Notes under the pieces: generated by a model
What the model saw: only the letters and a program-made list of their open reading frames with translations
What the model was told of the DNA's origin: nothing
Databases searched by the model: none
In this document: positions 1 to 8,030 of the stretch, one piece after another
Layout: each line of letters begins with the position of its first letter
Position numbering within the stretch: the stretch's first letter is position 1
Program-made: the position numbers and the translations under genes
Origin: Betaproteobacteria bacterium
GTDB taxonomy: Bacteria; Pseudomonadota; Gammaproteobacteria; Burkholderiales; SG8-39
Direction: 5' to 3'
Assembly: GCA_016234705.1 (NCBI GenBank)
Contig: JACRAS010000114.1
Location: forward strand, 17,555 to 81,554
DNA length: 64,000 nucleotides

Positions 1-157
1 TGGCGTACTGCCCTTCCCAGGCGAACATTACCAGGAGGGACACCAGGCCTACCAGGACGGGGGCGCCGTAATTGGACAAATCATACAGCAGCGAGCCCAG
101 CGCCGCGTAGGCGCGTTTCACCCACGGCCGCGGTGACAGGGGGAACATGGGCGTCAT
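1..157 (-). CDS. N-terminal part of a membrane protein (runs off window)
   Basis: Only the first 52 codons are inside the window. The reading frame starts at an ATG at 157 (a second ATG lies at 148) and stays open to the edge. The visible protein has a basic N-terminal stretch and one hydrophobic segment near residues 33-48 (APVLVGLVSLLVMFAW), typical of a first transmembrane helix. No clear Shine-Dalgarno precedes either start. I do not recognise the family. It runs in the same direction as the FeeM-like gene upstream of it, so it could share its context. Function is unknown. Confidence 0.45.
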   Translation of the reverse strand, partial: MTPMFPLSPRPWVKRAYAALGSLLYDLSNYGAPVLVGLVSLLVMFAWEGQYA

Positions 158-316
158 CTGTTAATTATCGGCGATTTTTGCAGATTCCCCAGACAAATTT
201 CATCGATCCGTAGGTGTCCGCGGGTGGGGGACCCGCAGCCCGCATGGGTATCTCTTGCGCTGATCGTGTTCTCGCGATGAACCCGAACCTCGTTCCGGTT
301 TCTCTCCGGGGTCACG

Positions 317-352
317 GGCGGCATGCCTCCTCTGCATGCCGCCGCGTTTTTT
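317..352 (+). terminator. Rho-independent terminator, plus-strand orientation
   Basis: A perfect 10-bp stem (GGCGGCATGC at 317-326 and GCATGCCGCC at 334-343) with a 7-nt loop is followed by GCG and six T residues at 347-352. The T-run is on the plus strand, so it would stop plus-strand transcription, although the only flanking genes are on the minus strand. The stem lies just beyond the stop codon of the minus-strand gene at 351-1124 and may act weakly in that direction too. Confidence 0.6.
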
Positions 353-1124
353 AAGCCGCCACAGCCACCTTGTCGTGCATTTCCCCGGCGCGCATATGGC
401 CGCCCAGCGGGGAGGCATCCGAATCGCTCAGGTCGACGTCGGGATGGTGGGTCCTGAAGAAGAAGTCGTACAACTTGTGGTTGACCTTGCCCCAGGACGG
501 CTCGACGGATTGCACGTTGAGCGCCAGGACCCGGTGCGGCATATTGTTGGAGTGGCGCATGGGGATGAGTTCGCCCGGATAGAGGTCCTCGAACAGGAGC
601 GCCTTGTAAGCCCGGTCGAGTGGCGGCCGCGCGGAAATCACCATCCATTCGACGCCGGTTTCCATGCAGTACATATAGTACGCCTTGAACAACACCGTCT
701 TGACGAGCGGTCCCATCCGGCTGCCGTCATTGCCGAGCCTCGTTGCCTGCGCCATGCTGCTTCCGCGCAGGTGTGCCGGCAGTTCGACCGACTGCTCGAT
801 GATAAGTCCCTTGAAGCGGTTGGTCTGGATCCGCATCGTGCCCATGGGCGAACCGTCCAATCTGGATTCCGCCAGCAGAACCACCGAGCCGTCGGCGCGG
901 TCATCGGCCTCGGGCGTCTTCAGTTTTTCAGCCAACTCCGGCACATGGCGCGCAAAAGCTGCCTGGCGGATGGCAACTGCCTTATGCAGGTCTGCATTGC
1001 TGCGGACTATCCTTACGGTGAACGGCAGGCGCTCTTCCGCCATCCGCACTCGCGGTAACGCCTGTTGCATGACACCTGCAGCGAAGTTGTCGTTCATTAC
1101 TATTGCATGCTCAATCGATTTCAT
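351..1124 (-). CDS. FeeM-like N-acyl amino acid synthase / acyltransferase (GNAT-like fold)
   Basis: The 257-residue protein resembles the catalytic domain of N-acyl amino acid synthase FeeM and related exosortase-associated acyltransferases, which join an acyl chain from acyl-ACP to an amino acid. The family-like core includes RIVRSNADLHKAVAIRQAAF near the N-terminus, the central segment MAQATRLGNDGSRMGPLVKT, and MYCMETGVEWMVISAR. The longer frame opens at 1319, but I chose the ATG at 1124. It is preceded by GGGAGG, and the extra upstream residues are not protein-like. It stands alone, with about 475 bp of non-coding DNA upstream. The family call comes from remembered resemblance; the substrate is unknown. 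Confidence 0.65.
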   Translation of the reverse strand: MKSIEHAIVMNDNFAAGVMQQALPRVRMAEERLPFTVRIVRSNADLHKAVAIRQAAFARHVPELAEKLKTPEADDRADGSVVLLAESRLDGSPMGTMRIQTNRFKGLIIEQSVELPAHLRGSSMAQATRLGNDGSRMGPLVKTVLFKAYYMYCMETGVEWMVISARPPLDRAYKALLFEDLYPGELIPMRHSNNMPHRVLALNVQSVEPSWGKVNHKLYDFFFRTHHPDVDLSDSDASPLGGHMRAGEMHDKVAVAA

Positions 1125-1599
1125 TTCCAAACCTCCCCGTCTCCAAAAAACAACTAGACGCCGTCTGTATCGCAAACGGCAATGGCCCGGTAAAGTCTGG
1201 CGGCGACAAGCGTTATGCCCATCGACCGTCTTGCACACACCGGGATCAGTCGCATGCCAGGTCGGCTTGGGGCCGGGTCTGGCAGCCTGATGCGTCGAAA
1301 TATACAAAAGTGTTATCAATCATGACACTGCACGGTAACACGCCCACACTTGCTCCTCAAGGATGGCGAATCTCCGCGATCACTTCGAGGCCGATGCCGT
1401 CGCCGGGAAGGATGGCAATTTTTTTCTTGCACACCTTGCTGCTCTAGTCGCTAGTTGGATGGTTCGATGGTGTATATGCACGAAGCCCATGCTACCGGAT
1501 TGTCAGGCTATCGCACGAAGGCACGAAGGCGAACGTGGACTGGCGCGGGCATTTCGGTATATTGTATCGTCGCGGCCGCCTCGGGTTAGAATCCAAAAC
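1125..1599. other. Intergenic region, no gene seen
   Basis: This 475-bp stretch lies between two divergently oriented genes. The ORFs crossing it are extensions of the flanking genes and do not look like protein. I looked for a c-di-GMP-I riboswitch because FeeM-like genes can be c-di-GMP linked, but I could not match the conserved core. It presumably holds the promoters of both neighbours. Confidence 0.4.
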
Positions 1600-1983
1600 A
1601 TGAGCGCCGTTCCTTCTCCGGAAAAAAACGTCCTCGGCGGGCCCTTGCTCGCCTGCGGCTTCGACCCGCTGACCGGTTTTTTTCGCGACGGCTGTTGCGC
1701 CACGCGCGGTGCGAAGGGGGTGGCGCACCTGGTCTGCGTCAAGGTGACGGCGGAGTTTCTCGAGTTTTCGCGCGAGCACGGCAACGACCTTACCACGCCG
1801 CGTCCCGAGATGCGCTTCCGCGGCCTCAAGCCCGGCGACCGCTGGTGCCTTCACGTGCTGCGCTGGATCGAGGCGTGGGAGGCGGGCAGGGCGCCCAAGG
1901 TCGTGCTCGAGGCCACGCACGAAGACGTGCTCCAGTTGGTGCCGCTGCGGGCACTCAAGCGCCACGCGCTCGATCTGCACTGA
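1600..1983 (+). CDS. DUF2237 family protein
   Basis: This 127-residue protein matches the DUF2237 family in length and sequence. Visible motifs are NVLGGPLLACGFDPLTGFFR near the N-terminus, then CVKVTAEFLEFSREHGNDL, and GLKPGDRWCLHVLRW in the centre. Members are small conserved proteins of unknown function. The ATG at 1600 gives the expected family length; the open frame upstream to 1363 carries no family sequence. The gene is monocistronic and converges with the nitroreductase gene, 30 bp away. Confidence 0.8.
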   Translation: MSAVPSPEKNVLGGPLLACGFDPLTGFFRDGCCATRGAKGVAHLVCVKVTAEFLEFSREHGNDLTTPRPEMRFRGLKPGDRWCLHVLRWIEAWEAGRAPKVVLEATHEDVLQLVPLRALKRHALDLH

Positions 1984-2013
1984 GCGTGGCTGGCGGTTCC
2001 GTGCGGGCGCACG

Positions 2014-2706
2014 CTACTCGTCCACCCAGGTAACCACACTGTCCACCGCGGCGCGGCTGGTGCGAAAACGGTTTACCGGGTGGGCGGCATCCTCGTAACC
2101 GAAGGACATCCCGCACACCACCAGCCGGTCGGCCGGCAAGCCGAAATACGCGCGCAGGAATTTCGGGTGCGCCCCGAGGGCGGCTTGGGCGATGCTGGCA
2201 ACGCCGAGGCTGCGCGCGGCCAGCATGAAGTTGTTTACCCACGCGCCGCAATCGAGCACGCCGTATACGCCGAGCGCCTCGTCGGTGGTGACGATCATGG
2301 CGTGCGGCGCGCCGAACAGACGGTGGTTCTCCATCGCCTGCCGCGCGGCGGCCTCGCGGTCGCCGCGCGCGATGCCCACGCTCTCGTAGAGCTGGAAGCC
2401 GCACTCGCGCCGGCGCGCGAGATAGACGCCGCGGTATTCCCGCGGGAACGCAAAATCGGGCTCCGGCTTGCCCCCGGCGGCGTATTCGCCGATTGCCTTG
2501 CGGAAGCGATCGGTCCCCGCGCCGCGGGTGATCACGGCCTTCCACGGCTGCGCGTTGCACCACGAGGGCGTGCGCTGCGCGATCTCCAAGATCCGCGTGA
2601 TGGTGACCGTATCCACCTGGCGCGGCAGGAACGCGCGACAGCTATAGCGCTCATTCAGCAGGCGCCGGAATGCTTCGGACGACGGAGTCGATGGTTCTGC
2701 GCTCAT
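2014..2706 (-). CDS. Nitroreductase family protein (FMN-dependent)
   Basis: A 230-residue nitroreductase-fold flavoprotein. The FMN-binding N-terminal signature is visible as RYSCRAFLPRQV around residues 20-31, followed by EIAQRTPSWCNAQPWKAVI. The central conserved region is GVYGVLDCGAWVNNFMLAARSLG, and the late part has VVCGMSFGYEDAAHPVN. Such enzymes use NAD(P)H to reduce nitroaromatics, quinones or enones; the natural substrate cannot be told from sequence. The ATG start is supported by GAGGAAG upstream. It is transcribed alone, with a repeat-like hairpin in its upstream region. Confidence 0.85.
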   Translation of the reverse strand: MSAEPSTPSSEAFRRLLNERYSCRAFLPRQVDTVTITRILEIAQRTPSWCNAQPWKAVITRGAGTDRFRKAIGEYAAGGKPEPDFAFPREYRGVYLARRRECGFQLYESVGIARGDREAAARQAMENHRLFGAPHAMIVTTDEALGVYGVLDCGAWVNNFMLAARSLGVASIAQAALGAHPKFLRAYFGLPADRLVVCGMSFGYEDAAHPVNRFRTSRAAVDSVVTWVDE

Positions 2707-2738
2707 GTGCTTCCTCTTGGTCTGTATTCTGTAATTAA

Positions 2739-2774
2739 CTGGAAATGCCCGTCCCTATTAGATCAGCGGGCATT
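2739..2774. repeat. Short hairpin repeat, related copy at 61876-61896
   Basis: The 21-bp block at 2739-2759 (CTGGAAATGCCC then GTCCCTATT) recurs with one mismatch at 61876-61896. Here it is part of a stem-loop: AATGCCCG (2744-2751) pairs with CGGGCATT (2767-2774) around a 15-nt loop. It sits between the start codons of the flanking genes. It resembles a dispersed intergenic palindromic element, but only two clear copies are in the window. Confidence 0.4.
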
Positions 2775-2836
2775 AGGCCTTGTTCTTCGGCAACTTAGTT
2801 CGAGCCCCGCTTGGCTTGTATGCTTACTTATGCCGC

Positions 2837-3730
2837 TTATCCACAGGCATCCCCGGGCGGCGTGAGCTCAACGCGCCAGGCTTGCTCCGCATCGACGATC
2901 CAGCCGCCGGTGGGCGGCGCGAAGTGCGTGCCGAGGACCAGCACCGGTTTGTTCGCATAGCGCGAAAGAAAATCCCGCCGCGTGCGGCGCGCCGTGGCCG
3001 CATCGACGTCGAAGTTGTTGGCGAGATCCGGTTCGGCGCACTGCAGCGGGTGGTGCATCAGGTCGCCGGTGATGACGGCTTCTTCGCCGCGCGAGGATAT
3101 GCGCACGCTGACATGGCCGGGCGTGTGGCCCGGGGTCGGTTCCAGCCGGACCTCGGGCGTCAGCGCGTGATTCATGTCGACGAGCTCGGCTAGGTCGGCA
3201 TCGATGATGGGCCTGACCGAATCGCCCATCACGTCGTCCTCGTGGCGCAATGCCTCCTCCGAGGACCAGTGCTCCCATTCTTTGCGCCCGAAGAGATAGC
3301 GCGCATTGGGAAAGGTCGGCACCCATTTGCCTTCCACCAGGCGCGTGTTCCAGCCGACGTGATCGACGTGCAGGTGGGTGCACAGCACGGTGTCGATCGA
3401 GTCCGCCGGGTATCCCGCGAGAGCGAGATCGTCGAGGAACGGCCCTTGCAGGAGATTCCACGCCCGGATCGAGCGCGCCTTGTCGTTGCCGACGCAGGTA
3501 TCGACGATGATGCGGCGTTTGCCCGACTCGATGACGAAGCTGTGGATCGATCCGAACAGGCGGCCGTCTTCGTGCGCGAAATGCGGCCTGAGCCAGGCGT
3601 GGCGCCGGACCAGTTCCGGCGTCGCCTCGGGAAACATGAAAGTGCTCGGAAACGGCGCGCCGCCTAATTCCGCCACGCGCGTGATGTTCACGCCGCCGAC
3701 CTGCCAGGTCATGAACTTGCCTGCGCCCAT
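2837..3730 (-). CDS. MBL-fold metallo-hydrolase
   Basis: A 297-residue metallo-beta-lactamase-superfamily hydrolase. The zinc-binding HxHxDH motif is HLHVDH (about residues 119-124), followed by PGHTPGH and the metal-bridging aspartate in ITGDLMHHPLQ. The C-terminal FAPPTGGWI supplies a likely late motif. The overall pattern is that of lactonase or glyoxalase-like MBL proteins, but the substrate is not clear. The frame can start with TTG at 3736, but I prefer the ATG at 3730 because GGAGG lies 6-7 bases upstream. It is monocistronic and divergent from the DapA-like gene. Confidence 0.82.
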   Translation of the reverse strand: MGAGKFMTWQVGGVNITRVAELGGAPFPSTFMFPEATPELVRRHAWLRPHFAHEDGRLFGSIHSFVIESGKRRIIVDTCVGNDKARSIRAWNLLQGPFLDDLALAGYPADSIDTVLCTHLHVDHVGWNTRLVEGKWVPTFPNARYLFGRKEWEHWSSEEALRHEDDVMGDSVRPIIDADLAELVDMNHALTPEVRLEPTPGHTPGHVSVRISSRGEEAVITGDLMHHPLQCAEPDLANNFDVDAATARRTRRDFLSRYANKPVLVLGTHFAPPTGGWIVDAEQAWRVELTPPGDACG

Positions 3731-3870
3731 CTTCAACCTCCGGCTGTTTGAGGGAGCAATTGTCTCAAATTCAGCTCAGGCCGGCTGCAACCGGCCGATA
3801 AGGCCGGCCGCGCGCCGTAACGTCGCGTATCCGCGCTCCGTCGCAACATGATCTGGTGCTACGCACTACG

Positions 3871-3876
3871 TATAAT
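3871..3876 (+). promoter_or_regulatory. Candidate -10 box upstream of the DapA-like gene
   Basis: A perfect TATAAT lies in the 293-bp divergent intergenic region, about 150 bp before the start codon at 4024. No good -35 hexamer stands 16-18 bp upstream, so the assignment is tentative. Confidence 0.3.
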
Positions 3877-4023
3877 CCGCCTTGCCGCAGATTTCCTGTC
3901 TTGAGCGCAACTACTTTATCGAGAGTGTGCTGCCGGCCGTGAACCGCTGCAATTTCGGCTTACTCAGAAACGCCTGAGACCGCGGTTACCCGGGCCGTCA
4001 CCACGCAATCTGGAGCAAGCACT

Positions 4024-4941
4024 ATGACCCAACGCATCACCGGAGTACTTTCCCCCGTCGTCACCCCGTTCAAGGCCGATTTGAGCCCGGATACCGAGCG
4101 CTTCGTGCGCCAGTGCAAGTGGCTGCTCGCGAACAACGTCGGCCTGGCGGTGTTCGGCACCAATTCCGAGGCCAATTCGCTGGCCGCGGGCGAGCGCATG
4201 GAATTGCTGGAGAAGCTGGTGGAAGCCGGCGTCGAGCCGGCGCGCATGATGCCCGGCACCGGCTGTTGCGCGCTTACCGACTCGGTGCGTCTCACGGCGC
4301 ATGCGGTGAAACTCGGCTGCGCCGGCGCGCTGATGCTGCCGCCGTTCTACTACAAGGGCGTGTCGGACGAAGGCCTCTACCGCAATTACGCCGAGATCGT
4401 CGAGCGCGTCGGCGACGCGCGCCTGCGGATCTACCTGTATCACATTCCGCAGGTGACCCAGGTGCCGATCAGCCTCGCGCTGATCGAGCGCCTGCTCAAG
4501 GCCTATCCGAAGAGCATCGCCGGCACCAAAGATTCATCCGGCGACTGGAACCATACCAAGGCGACGCTGGATGAGTTCGGCAAGGACGGCTTCGACGTGT
4601 TTCCCGGCAGCGAGACTTTCCTCCTCGCCGGCCTGCGCAACGGCGGCAAGGGTTGCATCAGCGCCAGCGCCAACGTCAATCCGGCGGCGATCCACAAGCT
4701 GTACGCCAATTGGCAATCGGCCGATGCCGATCATCTGCAGGCGGGCCTCGACAAGGTGCGCGGGGTATTCCAGAAATATCCCATGATCCCGGCGATGAAG
4801 CGCGCGATCGCGCACTGGAGCGGGCATGCGGACTGGGCCACGGTGCGTCCGCCACTGGTGGAGATAAACGCCGAACAGTCGAAGGCGCTCATCGCCGATC
4901 TGGAGCAATGCGGCTTCACCATGCCCGGTCTGAAGGGCTGA
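4024..4941 (+). CDS. Dihydrodipicolinate synthase superfamily aldolase
   Basis: A 305-residue TIM-barrel aldolase of the DapA/NanA superfamily, which forms a Schiff base with pyruvate or a related keto acid. The Schiff-base lysine is K169 in IAGTKDSSGD and the catalytic tyrosine is Y139 in IYLYHIPQ. GTNSE at 45-49 replaces the usual GTTGE. True DapA enzymes carry an arginine just after the tyrosine motif (NxPxR); here that stretch is YHIPQVTQ, so it is unlikely to make dihydrodipicolinate. A different aldolase or lyase role is more probable. GGAGC precedes the ATG. It converges on the DUF488 gene only 6 bp away. Confidence 0.85.
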   Translation: MTQRITGVLSPVVTPFKADLSPDTERFVRQCKWLLANNVGLAVFGTNSEANSLAAGERMELLEKLVEAGVEPARMMPGTGCCALTDSVRLTAHAVKLGCAGALMLPPFYYKGVSDEGLYRNYAEIVERVGDARLRIYLYHIPQVTQVPISLALIERLLKAYPKSIAGTKDSSGDWNHTKATLDEFGKDGFDVFPGSETFLLAGLRNGGKGCISASANVNPAAIHKLYANWQSADADHLQAGLDKVRGVFQKYPMIPAMKRAIAHWSGHADWATVRPPLVEINAEQSKALIADLEQCGFTMPGLKG

Positions 4942-4947
4942 TGCAGC

Positions 4948-5334
4948 TTACTCGACCTTCGCGCCCTTCTCGGCGAGCAGGGCGCGCAGGATAGCGCGAT
5001 GGCAGTGTGACTCGTCCTCACAATAGCAGCCGACGGAGAAGTTCGCATGCTGCGAGAGCGTCGAGAGCACGTCGAGCGTGCGGCTGTTCTCGGGCGTCGC
5101 CATCTCGGCCCGGTATTTCTTTAAGAAGGCGAGCCACTCGCGCGGGGTCTTAGCCGCCTGCCCGGACTTCATGGTTTCGACGCTGGGCGCAAGATTGGGA
5201 AACCATACGTCATACCAATTCTGCGATGCGAATGCGGCCTTGGGCACGCCTCGCGGCGGGCGGCGGACCGTGCCGATTCGGGTTCCTTCGTCTTTGACCC
5301 TGTGGCTGCCAAGCCTGACTACGCGTACGACCAT
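4948..5334 (-). CDS. DUF488 family protein
   Basis: A 128-residue DUF488 protein. Family features are VRLGSHR near the start, the central WYDVWFPNLAPS segment, and the Cys/His-containing end VGCYCEDESHCHRAILRALL. The function of the family is unknown. The frame can open with a GTG at 5340, but the ATG at 5334 sits at a better distance from GGGAG. The gene ends 6 bp from the end of the aldolase gene on the other strand, so the two share a very tight convergent junction. Confidence 0.82.
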   Translation of the reverse strand: MVVRVVRLGSHRVKDEGTRIGTVRRPPRGVPKAAFASQNWYDVWFPNLAPSVETMKSGQAAKTPREWLAFLKKYRAEMATPENSRTLDVLSTLSQHANFSVGCYCEDESHCHRAILRALLAEKGAKVE

Positions 5335-5394
5335 TGACACCTCCCGGGCATGAGCCCAACGCTGCGACTGAATGGCGCCGGCGCGCGAAACGGG

Positions 5395-6687
5395 TTAACG
5401 GCTAACCCGGTTCCGCCCGGCCTCCTTCGCCCGGTACAGCGCCTTGTCGGCGGCGCGCAGAACCCCGGCGGGCGTCGAGAGGACGTCGTCGGGCTCGGCG
5501 ATGCCGATGCTCACCGTCACCGATAGCGTCTTCTCGGCCGAGCGCAAGCTGCGCAGCTTGGTTCCGTCCTCCGGATCTTTCGGTCTATCGTCCCTGCGCA
5601 CCGCCATTCGGTAGGCGGCGATGTTTGCGCGGATCTTCTCGAGGTGGGGCAGGGTCTCGGCCAGCGTGCGGCCGTCGAACAGCAGGCAAAATTCCTCGCC
5701 GCCGTAGCGGTACGCCCTGCCACCGCCCTGGATCTCGGCGAGGCGCGCGGCGACCAGCTTCAGCACCTGGTCGCCGATGTCGTGGCCGTGGGTGTCGTTG
5801 AATTTCTTGAAGTGGTCCACGTCCACCATCGCTATCGCATGCGCCGGGCCCAGCCCGTGGAGGCGTTCCTCCAGCGCGCGGCGGCTGGGCAGACCGGTCA
5901 GCTCGTCGTGGAACGCGAGGCGGTGCGATTCCTGCAACAGCGACACCAGCATAATGGCCCCGGCGGCCGCCATGAATGCGTTGAACGCGGAAAGTGCAGT
6001 CACCCACTCGCAGGCGACGAAGAAGGCCATGAGGGCTCCCGCCAGGCCGGTGTCCAGCGGCCGCGTATGCGTCCGCGGCGGTCTTGGCCACGCCCGCCAG
6101 GTTGCCGCGACGAGAGCCGCGACGAACAGCAGCCGCCCCGCGAGGGGCATCGGCGGCGAGCGCAACAGCCAGTGTTCAAGCAGGTCATGCCACGCCGTGC
6201 CCGACAGGCTGTTGCGGCCTGCGCTCGCGATCCAGGCGACGCACACGATCTCCACCACGGCCAGCATGAGCCAGCGGTAGTTGAAGTGGTGCGATACGCC
6301 GCGCTCGGGGAACACCAGCGCCAGCAGGACGTTGAGCGGAACGAGAACCGCGGCTGCGGTGAACACCGCGCGCGCGGCGAAGCTCGCCGCGCCGAACTCG
6401 AGCGCGAGGTTGTAGCCGGCAAAGGCGGCGAGCAGAGACGCGAGTGCTATGAACGTGCGGCCGCGATTGAACCACACCCCCATGCCTGTTCCCAGCAGCA
6501 GCACCACATAGGGTCCCAGCGTCTTCAGGCCGGAGAGGGAAGGCGGCAGCGTCGGGCCGGCGACCGGCGCGAGCGCGGCGGCCAGCAGGATCGCGGCCGG
6601 CGCGAGCACAGGCCGAACGGCGCGAACGACCGAAAGGTTCAACGGCGCGCGGCGCGCGGCTTCGAACGTACCGCCTGTTACCATCAT
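5395..6687 (-). CDS. Membrane-bound diguanylate cyclase (GGDEF)
   Basis: A 430-residue protein. The first ~250 residues are mostly hydrophobic with about seven or eight predicted membrane segments and match no sensor domain I can name. A C-terminal GGDEF domain starts near HDELTGLPSRRALEERL. The active-site motif is GGEEF (about residue 328, in YRYGGEEFCLLF), the form expected for an active cyclase making c-di-GMP. The inhibitory RxxD I-site normally five residues before GGEEF is absent (GGRAYRY), so product inhibition may be lacking. AAGGGG precedes the start. No EAL domain and no linked effector gene are seen. Confidence 0.88.
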   Translation of the reverse strand: MMVTGGTFEAARRAPLNLSVVRAVRPVLAPAAILLAAALAPVAGPTLPPSLSGLKTLGPYVVLLLGTGMGVWFNRGRTFIALASLLAAFAGYNLALEFGAASFAARAVFTAAAVLVPLNVLLALVFPERGVSHHFNYRWLMLAVVEIVCVAWIASAGRNSLSGTAWHDLLEHWLLRSPPMPLAGRLLFVAALVAATWRAWPRPPRTHTRPLDTGLAGALMAFFVACEWVTALSAFNAFMAAAGAIMLVSLLQESHRLAFHDELTGLPSRRALEERLHGLGPAHAIAMVDVDHFKKFNDTHGHDIGDQVLKLVAARLAEIQGGGRAYRYGGEEFCLLFDGRTLAETLPHLEKIRANIAAYRMAVRRDDRPKDPEDGTKLRSLRSAEKTLSVTVSIGIAEPDDVLSTPAGVLRAADKALYRAKEAGRNRVSR

Positions 6688-6780
6688 GCCCCTTTAGCCG
6701 ATCACTGGAGTGCTTGTTCTGCGCGACATGGTACACCGCCGGCGCGAGCGCAGAAACGCCGCCGCTCGAACCGACCTCAC

Positions 6781-7119
6781 TTACGCACCGCGCCGCGCGC
6801 GCACACGCACACCCAGCGCGGCGAGTTCGTTCAAGAGCAGAGCTGCGATCACCAAGGCACCGCCGGCCAACGTTGCCGGAGCCGGCGCTTCGCCCGCGCC
6901 CAGCCAGGCCCACAGCGGGCCGAGCACCACTTCGAGCAGCGCCAGCAGCGCGATCTCGGGCGCCGAAAGCTGCGGGCTCGCGCGCACCATCAGCATGCAG
7001 GGCAAGCCGAGCTGCAGGCAGCCGAGCACGGCAAGCAGCACGAGGTCGTGCACGTTCGCGCTGAAGGGCAACGCGAACGGCAGGGTAAGGACGGAGGAGA
7101 AGACGGCACCCAGGAGCAC
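6781..7119 (-). pseudogene. Truncated DMT/EamA-type transporter (C-terminal half)
   Basis: This 112-residue frame is rich in hydrophobic helices (for example LLAVLGCLQLGLPCMLMV and EIALLALLEVVLGPLWAWLG) and matches the C-terminal EamA repeat of drug/metabolite transporters. LEVVLGPLWAWLG followed by a helix and a basic tail is typical of that half. A full transporter is about 300 residues, and an in-frame TGA lies just upstream of the GTG at 7119. The N-terminal half is missing, and the sequence there runs into a DUF2442 coding region on the other strand. I read this as a deletion remnant, although a half-size protein could still be made. Confidence 0.6.
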
Positions 7120-7147
7120 TGCCGATCACTCCGCTGGAATAGCTGGC

Positions 7148-7411
7148 ATCACACCCTGGCATGTAAAGTATGTCCGGCCGCTCGCTAACTTCAGACTGGA
7201 AGTGAAATTTGCGGACGGCACCCAGGGATTGGTGGACATGGCACGCCTCCTGGCGCGTGATTGCGGTGTATTCGAACCACTGCGCGAAGTGTCGTTATTC
7301 AATCAGGTATTCGTTGATGAAGGCGTCGTGACGTGGCCCGGCGGCCTGGACCTGGCTCCTGACACGATGCACGAAGAATTGGGTAAGGCCGGTGTCTATG
7401 CAATGCGGTGA
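7148..7411 (+). CDS. DUF2442 domain protein, start uncertain
   Basis: About 87 residues match DUF2442: WHVKYVRPLANFRLEVKFAD, then GVFEPLREVSLFNQVFVDEG and VTWPGGLDLAPDTMHEE. DUF2442 proteins are small and often sit beside DUF4160 genes in toxin-antitoxin-like pairs; no DUF4160 partner is next to this copy. There is no ATG, GTG or TTG near the expected start: the domain begins at an ATC codon at 7148. The gene may therefore have lost its start at the junction with the truncated transporter, or use a rare start codon. Confidence 0.6.
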   Translation: MTPWHVKYVRPLANFRLEVKFADGTQGLVDMARLLARDCGVFEPLREVSLFNQVFVDEGVVTWPGGLDLAPDTMHEELGKAGVYAMR

Positions 7412-7687
7412 TACGTCCGTGTAAAGCGACAGCACGATCTGCGGTTAAGGCGGCGCTGAGGCACGCATCAAATAGCATTATTCGGGTGTCCGTTTAGGTG
7501 ATTGATCTCGCCCGATGCGATGCATCAATGGACGCAACCGCCTTGAACCAGATAAGTTGACTGTCCCAGATCGGCCAACTGCAGACATAAAGGTTAGGTC
7601 GGCAACGCACTCTTGAGCGGCCGGCATTCCTTCAACTCCCGATATTCGCGGTAGCCGCCAAATCGCGACACAAATCGCGAACATCAC

Positions 7688-7716
7688 TTGCAACAACTAA
7701 CCTTATGGGTTAATCT
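7688..7716 (+). promoter_or_regulatory. mqsRA promoter with MqsA-type operator
   Basis: TTGCAA (7688-7693) and TAATCT (7711-7716) are spaced by 17 bp and form a reasonable sigma-70 promoter. Between them lies AACCT-TAT-GGGTT (7699-7711), one base away from the AACCT-N-AGGTT palindrome known for the E. coli MqsA antitoxin. The operator overlaps the promoter spacer and -10, as expected for autorepression. The predicted transcription start falls almost on the ATG at 7724, so the mRNA may be nearly leaderless. Confidence 0.6.
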
Positions 7717-7723
7717 GACGCCA

Positions 7724-8029
7724 ATGGAAAAGCGGAAGCCACATTACGATCTGGCTGCTGTGAAGATCGCTGTGCAACAGCGCGGCGCGGATGCCTTTAC
7801 CGCTACCGCTTTGGTTGGCGCTCAAGCAATGGGCCTGGATTCAGCGCAGGCCATCAGCTTGGTGTGTGCGATGACACGAGCTGATTTTTACAAGAGCATG
7901 ACGACTCATGCAGCGAGCCAAGTGTGGCAGGACGTGTATCACCGTGTAGCGCCGAATGGCAAAGTGGCTTACGTCAAGGTGACGTTGCGCACGGATGGTT
8001 CGATTGTGATTCAGTTTAAGGAGAAATGA
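7724..8029 (+). CDS. mqsR: MqsR family toxin (mRNA interferase)
   Basis: A 101-residue protein of the MqsR family, RelE-like ribonucleases that cleave mRNA at GCU/GCA sites. Family features include YDLAAVKIAVQQ at the N-terminus, FTATALVGAQAMGL, DFYKSMTTHA and the C-terminal YVKVTLRTDGSIVIQFKEK. The frame extends upstream to 7688, but the ATG at 7724 fits the family length and lies just downstream of the promoter. No Shine-Dalgarno is visible, in line with a near-leaderless transcript. The antitoxin gene starts 1 bp after its stop. The toxin-first order is normal for mqsRA. Confidence 0.85.
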   Translation: MEKRKPHYDLAAVKIAVQQRGADAFTATALVGAQAMGLDSAQAISLVCAMTRADFYKSMTTHAASQVWQDVYHRVAPNGKVAYVKVTLRTDGSIVIQFKEK

Positions 8030-8030
8030 G

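Noticed and set aside
1125..1599. Possible c-di-GMP riboswitch before the FeeM-like gene
   Set aside because: The GC-rich region has hairpins but I could not match the conserved core of the GEMM element.
5644..7188. Plus-strand frame of 514 codons opposite the diguanylate cyclase
   Set aside because: Shadow of the GGDEF gene; arginine/glutamine-rich composition.
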